A stretch of DNA of 8,953 bases from Nitrospira sp. (GCA_025935475.1 JAICVE010000095.1:1-8953), one strand, 5' to 3'. Shown: positions 1 to 7,480, numbered from the stretch's first letter. The notes: generated by a model not told the origin, from the sequence alone. Made by a program: numbers and translations.

Positions 1-455
1 GGATTGATCCGCAGGGCCACGGGCGCAATCTTGCCGACCGAGGCCGCCACGTCATTGATGGCATGCATCTCCGCCGACGATTCGATGTTGAACATCAGAA
101 TCTCGGCTTTCAAGGCATCACGGATCTCCTCCGCGTTTTTTCCAACCCCTGCAAACACAATCTTTGATGGGGACACGCCGGCCTTCAAGGCCCGGAATAA
201 CTCGCCGCCAGACACAATATCCACACCGCTACCTTCCTTGGCCATCAGGCGTAAGATCGCCAGATTGGAGTTGGCCTTCATGGCAAAGGCCATCAGATGA
301 GGAATATTCTTGAATGCGTTGTCATAGGCCCGAATATGCCGAATGAGGGTCGCATGGCTGTAAACGTAACAGGGCGTACCGACCTGCTTGGCGATCTGGC
401 TCACCGGCACCTGCTCGCAGTACAACTCGCCCTGACGGTATTCGAAATTATGCAT
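1..455 (-). CDS. lysA: Diaminopimelate decarboxylase, N-terminal part (cut by window edge)
   Basis: This is the first 151 codons of a PLP-dependent, fold-type III decarboxylase that converts meso-diaminopimelate to lysine, the last step of lysine synthesis, in the cytoplasm. The usual length is about 415-420 residues, so roughly a third is visible and the frame is open at the window edge. The sequence shows FAMKANSN at residues 57-64, where K60 is the expected PLP Schiff-base lysine. GSGVDIVSGGEL at 75-86 is the typical second block of the family, and the FAGVGK segment that follows also fits. The ATG at 455 is chosen because the protein begins just as LysA proteins do (MHNFEYRQGELYCE) and GAGG lies upstream inside the preceding gene. 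The start overlaps the radical SAM stop by 8 bases (ATGCATAA), which suggests translational coupling. Other alanine-racemase-fold decarboxylases are possible but fit less well. Confidence 0.95.
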   Translation of the reverse strand, partial: MHNFEYRQGELYCEQVPVSQIAKQVGTPCYVYSHATLIRHIRAYDNAFKNIPHLMAFAMKANSNLAILRLMAKEGSGVDIVSGGELFRALKAGVSPSKIVFAGVGKNAEEIRDALKAEILMFNIESSAEMHAINDVAASVGKIAPVALRIN

Positions 456-2358
456 CCTGAAAATCCTCGGTCAGCATTTCCAAGCCCGCCAGCGACAGGC
501 CTTGCATTGATGTCTCGAAGGCATCCTTGAACTTGCGGTATCGCACCTTCACGTTCGGGACGGCGGCCTTGATGGCGTCCGAATCGATGAGCGCTTTCAG
601 CGCGTCGGGAGCGGCAAGCTTGAGATGCTCAAAATTGACGATGACATCCATCTTCGCCTTTTCAGCCGCTTCTCTGATCCGATTGATCAGTTCATGGACA
701 TTAAGGTGATCCAAGGCTCCTTCGAGGTCCATGAACAACGCGGCGAATTTGTCGTGCCGCTTCACTTTGATATTCAACGTCAATTGCTGTGCAGAGGGCG
801 CTTTCGGATCAAACCGCTGCTTGAGCGCATGCAGCGCGCTGGGAATGAGTTGATCCGGATCCAGCACGGGCAACTTTGCCTGCAGATTCTTGAGCACGGA
901 GGCAAGCGGAGACAATTTCCCCTTCGGACAGCTCCGCTTTACCAGTTTGCGAAATTCCCGGTTCATCTCCCATCGGGCGACCAATCGCTGCTTCGTGCCG
1001 GCCAGGCGGTACCAGATGTTGGGCAGGGAATAGAACTGATGGTTCGCCCAGTGAAACCCTTCTTGAAGCTGTTGCGGGGTCATCCGGCTCGGCTGAAACA
1101 CCACATGTTTTCCGTCGTACTTAGACCAATCCCGGTCGAAAATGCGTCCGGCATTGTTGTACCGGTCGAAGAGCGCCGTTCCTGGCAGCGGCGTGAGGAC
1201 GTTGAAGTACGCGAGTTCGACATGGTTTTTCGTCAGGAAATCGACGGCCCGCTCGAACACCGCTTCGTCGTCGTTGTCGAATCCGAAGACGATACCCGGA
1301 TTCACCATGATGCCGTATTTATGGAACATTTTGATCTCTTCCGAAAACTTCTGGACGCGATTGAACGGTTTGTTGGTTTCATCCAGACAGTCTTCGTCGA
1401 GCGATTCCATCCCCACGAATACCGAGACACAGCCGCTTTCGGCAGCCAGCTTGACCATCTCCTCGTCGTCACCCAGAAACAGCGTGGACTGGCATCCCCA
1501 CTTGAGCTTGAGGGGCTTGAGCGCTGTCCAGAGCTCACGGCAGTAGGCCCGGTTGCTGTTGTGCAGGTCGTCGACGAAAGCCACGATGCTGCCGTCTTCG
1601 ATGCCCACTCGGATCTTCACGGTCGCCAGGAAGGCGCGCCACAGCGGTTCATCGCGGATGCGTTCGACCAGTTCGCTTCGAACCCACCGCTGCACGTTCG
1701 TTAATTCTGTCACCACTTCATCGACCGGCCGGCGCCTGGTCGTCTTACCGTTAAACGGAGAGACGCTGCAAAACTCGCAATCGAAGTGGCACCCTCTGGT
1801 CGTGAAACTGCACTGCCGGGTCATGTAGGAATCGGGGCTGAGCAATTCGACGCGGGGACTCCTGTAATGCTCCAGCGACGGAAACGCGGTCATCTTATAG
1901 ACGCGCTGCATGGCGCCGGCTTCATAATCCGCCACCAATCGAGGCCACAAGTCTTCGGCCTCGCCGCAAACAATCGCATCTGCGTGCTGAAGAGCTTCGT
2001 CCGGACAATAAGTCGGATGCACGCCGCCCATGACCACAGTTTTGCCCCGCCTTCTGAACTCCTTCGCGATCTCGTAGGCCCGCGGCGCATAGCAGGTCAT
2101 GATCGAGAGACCGACCATGTCGCAAGGAGTATCAAAGTCGATGTCTTCCACCGCTTCGTCCACCAGGTCGACGTCCCAAGACTCAGGGGTATAGGCCGCG
2201 ATCGTGGGTAGGCTCAGCTTCGGGAACCAGACGGCTCGCCTCTCCGAAGCTGTGAGATGATATTGGTTATTCCGAGGATAGGGGTCCACGAGCAGGAGCC
2301 GCTTACCGACTTGAGGCTTGAACGGTTGTCCATGTCGCGTCGGTTGTATCAATGCCAT
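448..2358 (-). CDS. B12-binding-type radical SAM protein with STAS-like C-terminal segment
   Basis: This 636-residue protein is cytoplasmic by appearance, with unknown substrate. Residues about 18-145 look like the cobalamin-binding Rossmann domain common in this class: LLLVDPYP near the start, then GGVHPTYCPDEA with GGVHP at 111-115. The radical SAM core spans about 180-405. Its CX3CX2C motif is C190, C194, C197 for the 4Fe-4S cluster and SAM, followed by FVDD (261-264), GMESL (316-320) and LTPLPGT (388-394). Between the cluster and FVDD lies an apparent insertion of about 30-35 residues. Residues about 526-615 resemble a STAS domain (LFMDLEGALD, a helix, then VIVNFEHLKL) without the usual DSSG. 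Relatives include class B methylases and BchE- or hopanoid-type enzymes; none can be assigned here. A GTG at 2373 would add five residues, but it lies in the Shine-Dalgarno stretch of the ATG at 2358. Confidence 0.9.
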   Translation of the reverse strand: MALIQPTRHGQPFKPQVGKRLLLVDPYPRNNQYHLTASERRAVWFPKLSLPTIAAYTPESWDVDLVDEAVEDIDFDTPCDMVGLSIMTCYAPRAYEIAKEFRRRGKTVVMGGVHPTYCPDEALQHADAIVCGEAEDLWPRLVADYEAGAMQRVYKMTAFPSLEHYRSPRVELLSPDSYMTRQCSFTTRGCHFDCEFCSVSPFNGKTTRRRPVDEVVTELTNVQRWVRSELVERIRDEPLWRAFLATVKIRVGIEDGSIVAFVDDLHNSNRAYCRELWTALKPLKLKWGCQSTLFLGDDEEMVKLAAESGCVSVFVGMESLDEDCLDETNKPFNRVQKFSEEIKMFHKYGIMVNPGIVFGFDNDDEAVFERAVDFLTKNHVELAYFNVLTPLPGTALFDRYNNAGRIFDRDWSKYDGKHVVFQPSRMTPQQLQEGFHWANHQFYSLPNIWYRLAGTKQRLVARWEMNREFRKLVKRSCPKGKLSPLASVLKNLQAKLPVLDPDQLIPSALHALKQRFDPKAPSAQQLTLNIKVKRHDKFAALFMDLEGALDHLNVHELINRIREAAEKAKMDVIVNFEHLKLAAPDALKALIDSDAIKAAVPNVKVRYRKFKDAFETSMQGLSLAGLEMLTEDFQDA

Positions 2359-2363
2359 CGGTT

Positions 2364-2371
2364 CCTCCTCC
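2364..2371 (-). promoter_or_regulatory. Strong ribosome binding site of the radical SAM gene
   Basis: On the minus strand the bases read GGAGGAGG, then AACCG, then ATG at 2358. This is a near-ideal Shine-Dalgarno match at a good distance. It decides the start: the GTG at 2373 overlaps this element and has no comparable site of its own. It is the strongest such site I see in the gene train. Confidence 0.8.
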
Positions 2372-2388
2372 ACTTCAGTATAGGTCTT

Positions 2389-2394
2389 ATTATA
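2389..2394 (-). promoter_or_regulatory. Candidate internal promoter, perfect -10 hexamer
   Basis: The minus strand carries TATAAT inside the only real gap of the train, between the lipoprotein stop (2438) and the radical SAM start (2358). Transcription would begin near 2382, giving a leader of about 24 bases that holds the strong Shine-Dalgarno sequence. The -35 is poor: TCGTTA at 16 bases matches TTGACA in three positions, and TTACAC lies only 13 bases away. The local sequence is more AT-rich than its surroundings. The promoter is an inference from the hexamer and its position. Confidence 0.45.
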
Positions 2395-2437
2395 GTCTTA
2401 CAGAGGCGTGTAACGACTCGATTCGTTGTTCACGCAG

Positions 2438-2662
2438 CTACCGGGTCCCCACCGGCTGCAACGGCGGGAGATCCACATCCTGGCCCAGCGATTCAAAGGC
2501 AGGTTGGGAGTCTTCGGTTTCACGTTTCGCGGCCTCGGCATCAAGCCTCTTTTGCTGCTCGATCGTAAGCGCCACCCCAACATCCTCGGGAGGAATCGGC
2601 GATCCGATGGTCCCGCAGGCTGTCAACCACAAGATCGCGAGCCCCGCCATGATGATCTTCAC
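2438..2662 (-). CDS. Small lipoprotein, LptM/YifL-like
   Basis: This 74-residue protein has a short lysine-bearing signal peptide and a lipobox LTAC with C16 as the predicted lipidated residue. The mature start CGTIGSPIPPEDVGV resembles the CGxKGPLYxP block of LptM (YifL), a small outer-membrane lipoprotein that helps mature the LPS translocon LptD. The tail is charged then proline-rich, with no other domain visible. Small lipoproteins of this type often sit next to lysA or dapF, and here one lies between argH and radSAM-lysA. The start is GTG, overlapping the argH stop as GTGA. The ATG four codons on (2650) would leave a much shorter signal peptide with no basic residue. The lipoprotein call is firm; the LptM link rests on a short motif lacking the usual lysine. 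Confidence 0.8.
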   Translation of the reverse strand: MKIIMAGLAILWLTACGTIGSPIPPEDVGVALTIEQQKRLDAEAAKRETEDSQPAFESLGQDVDLPPLQPVGTR

Positions 2663-4065
2663 GATAACATCCGTTCAAGCTGTTTGATCCGCTGATCGAC
2701 CTGCCCTCGGGCCGTCCCGCCGATCTGGGATTTGCGGGCGATCGCCGCCTGCACCGTCAATCGCGCGAAGACGCCTTTGTCGAAGCGGTCGGAAAACTGA
2801 CGAAGTTCCTCGAGCGTAAAGGACGTGAGTTCGCGTCCACGCTCCTGCGCGGAACGCACCACCCGGCCCGTGACGCCATGGGCTTCTCGAAAGGGCATGC
2901 CCTTACTGACGAGATAATCCGCCACTTCCGTCGCCAGCAGCCCGCCCCCTTGAACGGCCTGCCTTAGGCTCTCCCTGTTTACTTTGAGCCGACGCATCAG
3001 TTCCGTCAAGACTTGAAGTGATGTCGTGACGGTGTCCAGCGCATCGAATAAGGCCGGCTTGTCCTCTTGCAAGTCCCTATTATAGCTCAAAGGGAGGGCC
3101 TTCATCGTGGTCAAAAGATTGATCAACTGGCCATACACTCGGCCGGTTCGCCCGCGGATCAGTTCCGGCACGTCGGGATTCTTTTTTTGCGGCATCATGC
3201 TGCTGCCGGTGCAAAACCCCTCGGGCAGGTCGACGAACTGGAATTCCTGCGAAGACCACACGATCAGCTCTTCGCTCAGCCGCGACAAATGCATCATCGT
3301 AATCGACAGCGCTGCCGCAATCTCGATCATGAAGTCACGGTCAGAGACGGCATCCAGGCTATTGGTCGTCACTTGGGGAAACCCTAGGAGGCTTGCCGTA
3401 TACCGACGATCAATGGGGTAATTGGTGCCGGCCAGGGCCCCGGATCCCAGCGGCATCATGTTCAATCGTTTCTGCGCGTCCTGGATGCGACCCTTGTCGC
3501 GCTCGAGCATGTCAACGTACGCGAGGAGATGGTGCGCAAAGAGGACCGGTTGGGCCCTCTGCAGGTGAGTATAGCCAGGCATGGCGACCGTGCGATGCGC
3601 TTTCGCCTTGGCCACCAGCACGCGCTGGCACTCCTGAAGCCGCTTCGCAAAATCTTCCAGCTGACCGCGCAAGTAGAGCCGGATATCCAGCGCGACCTGG
3701 TCGTTGCGACTGCGTCCCGTGTGCAGTTTGCCCCCCAGGGGGCCAATCAACTCCGTGAGCCGCCGTTCAACCGCCATGTGAATGTCTTCGTCCTGAGGCG
3801 CAAATTTAAATCGGCCTCGATCCAGCTCGGTTTTGACGGCTTCGAGGGCCCGCACGATCGTCCGAGTCTCGCTCGACTTCAGGACCCGCGCCTTCTCCAA
3901 CGTCTTGCAGTGGGCGATGCTGCCCTGGATGTCCTGCGCGTACAGCCTGCGATCGACGGCCACCGAAGCGGTGAAGGCTTCGACCAGACGGTGCGTCGGT
4001 TCCCGAAATCGACCACTCCAGGCCTTTCGATCCGCAAGACCGTTTCCTCTCCGCCCCTTGGTCAT
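2659..4065 (-). CDS. argH: Argininosuccinate lyase
   Basis: This 468-residue enzyme of the fumarase/aspartase superfamily splits argininosuccinate into arginine and fumarate, the last step of arginine synthesis; it acts as a cytoplasmic homotetramer. Diagnostic blocks are HTGRSRND at 115-122, GYTHLQRAQP with H167 as the expected catalytic-side histidine, and the superfamily signature GSSMMPQKKNP at 287-297, whose serine loop supplies the catalytic base. DRDFMIE near 242-248 also fits the family. The length is normal for ArgH, and no frameshift or missing block is apparent. The ATG at 4065 shares one base with the argG stop (TGATG), and AAGAAGG lies upstream. The gene ends as GTGA with the lipoprotein start. 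The run of seven A on the coding strand inside the signature (3182-3188) is the only odd base-level feature. Confidence 0.97.
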   Translation of the reverse strand: MTKGRRGNGLADRKAWSGRFREPTHRLVEAFTASVAVDRRLYAQDIQGSIAHCKTLEKARVLKSSETRTIVRALEAVKTELDRGRFKFAPQDEDIHMAVERRLTELIGPLGGKLHTGRSRNDQVALDIRLYLRGQLEDFAKRLQECQRVLVAKAKAHRTVAMPGYTHLQRAQPVLFAHHLLAYVDMLERDKGRIQDAQKRLNMMPLGSGALAGTNYPIDRRYTASLLGFPQVTTNSLDAVSDRDFMIEIAAALSITMMHLSRLSEELIVWSSQEFQFVDLPEGFCTGSSMMPQKKNPDVPELIRGRTGRVYGQLINLLTTMKALPLSYNRDLQEDKPALFDALDTVTTSLQVLTELMRRLKVNRESLRQAVQGGGLLATEVADYLVSKGMPFREAHGVTGRVVRSAQERGRELTSFTLEELRQFSDRFDKGVFARLTVQAAIARKSQIGGTARGQVDQRIKQLERMLS

Positions 4066-5276
4066 CAGGACGATGCCTTCTTGCGCTGCGCTCGTATCTT
4101 CAACCGCAGTGCGTTTAGACGGATAAAACCCTCCGCGTCTTTCTGGTTATAGACCTCATCTTCTTCGAAGGTCGCGATGTCGAGTCGATACAGCGAACGC
4201 TTCGATTTGCGACCCGCCAAGGTGCAGCTACCCTTGTACAGCTTCACCCGCGCCGTACCAGTGACATCCTGCTGCGCTTCGTCGATCGCCTTTTGCACCA
4301 TCTCGCGCTCAGGGCTGAACCAATAACCGTTGTAAATCAGATCGGCATAGCGAGGGATCAAGCTGTCACGGAAATGCAGGACCTCCCGGTCCATCGTCAA
4401 CGATTCCAACCCCCGGTGAGCCACGTGCAGAATGGTGCCGCCCGGCGTCTCGTAGACGCCGCGTGACTTCATGCCGACATAGCGATTTTCGACAAGATCG
4501 ACCCGCCCGATGCCATGCGCGCCGCCCAGCTTGTTGAGATACGCAAGCAATGCAGCCGGACTCATTTTTTTTCCGGCCACCGCCACCGGATTGCCGGCCT
4601 CATAGTCGATCTCGACTTCCTGTGGCTTGTTGGGGGCCTTCTCTGGCGACACGGTCATCTGGAAAATCTCATCGGGGGGGGATTCCCAGGGGTCTTCCAG
4701 GATGCCGCCTTCATAGCTCACATGGAACAAATTCAGATCCATGCTGTACGGTCTTGCCTTGGTTGCCGTCACAGGGATGCCGTGGCGATCGGCATATTCG
4801 ATCAACTCACGGCGCGACCGCATCGTCCACTCACGCCACGGGGCAATGATTTTCAGACCGGGCGCAAGCGCCATATAGGTCAACTCGAAGCGGACTTGAT
4901 CGTTACCCTTCCCGGTTGCGCCGTGCGAAACGGCTTCGGCCCCTTCCTTGAGCGCAATTTCTGCCTGGCGGCGGGCGATCAATGGTCGCGCGATCGAGGT
5001 CCCCAGCAAATAGGACCCTTCATACATCGCGTTCCCTCGCAGCATCGGGAACACATACTCCTTCACGAACGCTTCACGAAGATCTTCGACATAGACCTTC
5101 TTCACGCCCAGCTTTTGGGCCTTGGCCTTTATGGCCTGCAGGTCTTCGCCTTGGCCGAGATCGGCGCAGAACGCGATGACCTCTGCCTCGTAGGTCTCTT
5201 GCAGCCATCTCAAAATGACCGAGGTGTCGAGGCCTCCGGAATAGGCCAGCACGATTTTCTTGATCCCACGATTCAT
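4065..5276 (-). CDS. argG: Argininosuccinate synthase
   Basis: This 403-residue ATP-dependent ligase joins citrulline and aspartate to give argininosuccinate, the penultimate step of arginine synthesis. It belongs to the type of about 400 residues common in bacteria. The N-type ATP-pyrophosphatase loop AYSGGLDTS lies at 11-19. GATGKGNDQVRFE at 119-131 is the second family block, and later blocks such as RPYSMDLNLFHVSYEGG and NRYVGMKSRGVYETPGG are intact. The frame stays open upstream to 5423, but that extension is arginine-rich, unrelated to ArgG and lies within argF. The ATG at 5276 fits the family and overlaps the argF stop as ATGA. Purine-rich GGGAG and AAGGGCG lie just before it. The gene holds an 8-C run and an 8-A run on its coding strand, described in the findings. 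Confidence 0.97.
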   Translation of the reverse strand: MNRGIKKIVLAYSGGLDTSVILRWLQETYEAEVIAFCADLGQGEDLQAIKAKAQKLGVKKVYVEDLREAFVKEYVFPMLRGNAMYEGSYLLGTSIARPLIARRQAEIALKEGAEAVSHGATGKGNDQVRFELTYMALAPGLKIIAPWREWTMRSRRELIEYADRHGIPVTATKARPYSMDLNLFHVSYEGGILEDPWESPPDEIFQMTVSPEKAPNKPQEVEIDYEAGNPVAVAGKKMSPAALLAYLNKLGGAHGIGRVDLVENRYVGMKSRGVYETPGGTILHVAHRGLESLTMDREVLHFRDSLIPRYADLIYNGYWFSPEREMVQKAIDEAQQDVTGTARVKLYKGSCTLAGRKSKRSLYRLDIATFEEDEVYNQKDAEGFIRLNALRLKIRAQRKKASS

Positions 5277-6244
5277 CGTCGCCCTTGTCTCCCTTTCCCC
5301 AATAGGTTCGTCAATATGGCTTTCTGCATATGCAGCCGGTTTTCCGCTTGATCGATCACGACGGATTGGGAACCGTCTAGGACCTCGGCCGTAATTTCCT
5401 CCCCTCGATGGGCGGGGAGACAATGCATGACGATGGCATCAGGCTTGGCTTTGGCGACGAGCCTGCCGTTGACCTGATAGGGCGCAAGCACTCTCAGTCG
5501 CCGGGCTTGTTCTCGTTCACGGCCCATGCTGATCCAGACATCCGCATACACGACATCCGCTTCCTTAACGGCCACATACGGGTCTTGGTCCAGTTCGATG
5601 ACTGCGCCGGTTTTGGCGGCTTCGGCTCGCGCCAGATCAACGACATGTTGATCCGGCTGGTAGCCAGACGGACACCCGAGCGATATCGCCATACCCATTT
5701 TGGCTGCAGCCTCAATGAGCGAATTCGCGACATTGTTGCCGTCGCCGACATAAGCGATCTTGATCCCTTTGAGCCTCCCTTTTTTCTCCTTGATCGTGAG
5801 GAGATCGGACAAGGCCTGGCATGGGTGGCTGAGGTCGGTCAGACCGTTGATCACGGGCATGGTGGCTTCGCGGGCCCATTCCTCGACTGTGCCGTGATCA
5901 TAGGTGCGGATCACGATCCCGTCCAGATAGCGGGACAGCACTCGAGCGGTATCGGCCACGCTTTCTCCGCGCGACAGCTGGATGTCAGCCATCGGCAGGA
6001 CCAGCGCATGCCCCCCCAACTGATGCATCCCCGCTTCAAACGATACTCTCGTCCGCGTTGACGGCTTCTGAAATAGGAGCCCGAGGGTTTTCCCTTTGAG
6101 CAGAGTGTGTGCGATGCCATGGCGCTGCTTCTTCTTGAGTGCAGCCGCCAATATCAGCAGGCGTTCCACCTCGCCTTTGGGAACAGCCGCGACATCCAAG
6201 AGATCCTTCGCCAGCCGGGTTGTGCGCTGTGACAGTGGTGTCAT
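5273..6244 (-). CDS. argF: Ornithine carbamoyltransferase
   Basis: This 323-residue enzyme makes citrulline from ornithine and carbamoyl phosphate; it is normally a cytoplasmic trimer. The carbamoyl-phosphate site STRTR is at 62-66 and HPCQALSDLLT starts at 140. The ornithine-binding SMG loop lies within DVWISMGRE (235-243), where Ile replaces the usual Thr. HCLPAHRG at 274-281 carries the catalytic cysteine. These features favour ornithine over aspartate carbamoyltransferase. The ATG at 6244 gives a family-like N-terminus (RLAKDLLDV near the start) and leaves 13 bases after argD. In-frame ATGs at 6292 and 6283 would add 16 or 13 residues and overlap argD. No start has a strong Shine-Dalgarno site, so the exact start is open. 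The end overlaps argG as ATGA. Confidence 0.96.
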   Translation of the reverse strand: MTPLSQRTTRLAKDLLDVAAVPKGEVERLLILAAALKKKQRHGIAHTLLKGKTLGLLFQKPSTRTRVSFEAGMHQLGGHALVLPMADIQLSRGESVADTARVLSRYLDGIVIRTYDHGTVEEWAREATMPVINGLTDLSHPCQALSDLLTIKEKKGRLKGIKIAYVGDGNNVANSLIEAAAKMGMAISLGCPSGYQPDQHVVDLARAEAAKTGAVIELDQDPYVAVKEADVVYADVWISMGREREQARRLRVLAPYQVNGRLVAKAKPDAIVMHCLPAHRGEEITAEVLDGSQSVVIDQAENRLHMQKAILTNLLGKGRQGRR

Positions 6245-6257
6245 CGGACGCCGGTCT

Positions 6258-7469
6258 TCAATGTGCGGCTGCCTGAGCGGCATGCCGATCAAAGATGTGT
6301 GACAGAACTTCCAGCAGGCGGTCGACTTCCGGTTGTGTGATGATCAGCGGTGGAATCAAACGAAGCACGTGTTCTCCCACGGCGTTGACGAGGAACCCGC
6401 GCTTTAGGCAATCGGCGACGACGGTTTTCGCATCCATTTCGACTTCCATCCCTTGGAGCAGCCCCAAGCCGCGCACATCCCGCACGAGGTGGTGGCGGTC
6501 CTTGCACTCGGACAAGCCCTTGCTCAGGTACTCGCCCATCCGCCGCGCCTGGTCTAGCACGCGGCCGTCGAGGAGCACACGAAAGACCGCTAGTGCCGCA
6601 GCACAGGCCAGTGGGTTCCCGCCGAATGTGGACGCGTGCGAGCCGGGGCCGAATGCTTTCGCGACAGGCGCCTTTGCCAAACAGGCGCCGATAGGCACGC
6701 CGCCGCCCAATCCCTTCGCCAAGGTCATGATGTCCGGCTGTACGTTCAACTGTTCATAGGCAAAAAGCGTCCCGGTTCGACCCATCCCGGTCTGTACTTC
6801 GTCGAAGATCAGGAGAATATCGCGTTGCGTGCACAGCTCACGGACTGCCTTGAGGTACTCGCGGGAAACGACGTGGACACCACCCTCACCCTGAATCGGC
6901 TCCAGCATGATGGCGGCAGTCTTGTCGGTCAGCGCGTGTTGCAGTTCGGCCAGGTGATTGAAGGTCACGTACGAAAACCCGGGAACGAGCGGCTCATACC
7001 CTTTCTGCACCTTCTCCTGACCGGTGGCGGTCAGTGTCGCCATGGTCCGGCCATGGAACGATTGCTTCATCGTAATGATCTCAAACCGGCCGGCCCCGTA
7101 TTTGTCGTGCGAGTAACGCCGTACGAGCTTGATCGCCGCTTCATTGGCCTCTGCGCCGCTGTTGCAAAAAAAGACCTGGTCGGCAAACGAATGGTCCACG
7201 AGCATTTGCGCCAGTCTTACCTGCGGCTCCGTGTAGTAGAGATTTGACGTGTGAATGAGTTGCGCCGCCTGCTTCTGGACCGCCAACACCAAGTCGGGAT
7301 GTCCATGACCAAGAAGGTTCACGGCAATGCCCCCGACAAAATCCACATATTCACGACCCTCCAGATCATAAACTTTCGTCCCCCGCCCCCTCACAATGGA
7401 GATTGGCTGACGTGCGTAGGTACCCATCAGATATTGATCGGCGCTCGCTTTGAGCTCCTCGGTCGGCAT
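6258..7469 (-). CDS. argD: Acetylornithine aminotransferase (class III, PLP)
   Basis: This 403-residue class III aminotransferase converts N-acetylglutamate semialdehyde to N-acetylornithine with glutamate as amino donor. Some ArgD proteins, such as that of E. coli, also act on N-succinyl-diaminopimelate in lysine synthesis. Visible blocks are SGAEANE at 104-110, FHGRT at 138-142, IFDEVQTGMGRTG from 221 with D223 contacting the pyridine nitrogen, LAKGLGGG with K252 as the PLP lysine, and TFGGNPLACA at 281-290. The length is normal. The open frame reaches 7574, but the ATG at 7469 gives the usual ArgD N-terminus and has AAGGGG 11 bases upstream. It is the first gene of the arginine train, divergent from the zinc-ribbon gene. 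Ornithine-delta aminotransferase is a less likely alternative given the arg neighbours. Confidence 0.95.
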   Translation of the reverse strand: MPTEELKASADQYLMGTYARQPISIVRGRGTKVYDLEGREYVDFVGGIAVNLLGHGHPDLVLAVQKQAAQLIHTSNLYYTEPQVRLAQMLVDHSFADQVFFCNSGAEANEAAIKLVRRYSHDKYGAGRFEIITMKQSFHGRTMATLTATGQEKVQKGYEPLVPGFSYVTFNHLAELQHALTDKTAAIMLEPIQGEGGVHVVSREYLKAVRELCTQRDILLIFDEVQTGMGRTGTLFAYEQLNVQPDIMTLAKGLGGGVPIGACLAKAPVAKAFGPGSHASTFGGNPLACAAALAVFRVLLDGRVLDQARRMGEYLSKGLSECKDRHHLVRDVRGLGLLQGMEVEMDAKTVVADCLKRGFLVNAVGEHVLRLIPPLIITQPEVDRLLEVLSHIFDRHAAQAAAH

Positions 7470-7480
7470 GGCAGACGTAT

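Noticed and set aside
625..1704. Long plus-strand open frame (359 codons) opposite the radical SAM gene
   Set aside because: It is antisense to a protein with clear radical SAM motifs, its translation is His/Arg/Val-rich with no domain, and it lacks a credible ribosome site. It is a codon-bias shadow.
3529..4152. Plus-strand open frame of 207 codons opposite argH and the end of argG
   Set aside because: It runs across a gene junction on the other strand where both genes carry intact family signatures. No motif or start signal supports it.
5277..5423. N-terminal extension of argG by 49 residues
   Set aside because: It overlaps argF by about 150 bases, is arginine-rich and unlike any ArgG N-terminus. 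The ATGA-coupled ATG at 5276 fits the family.
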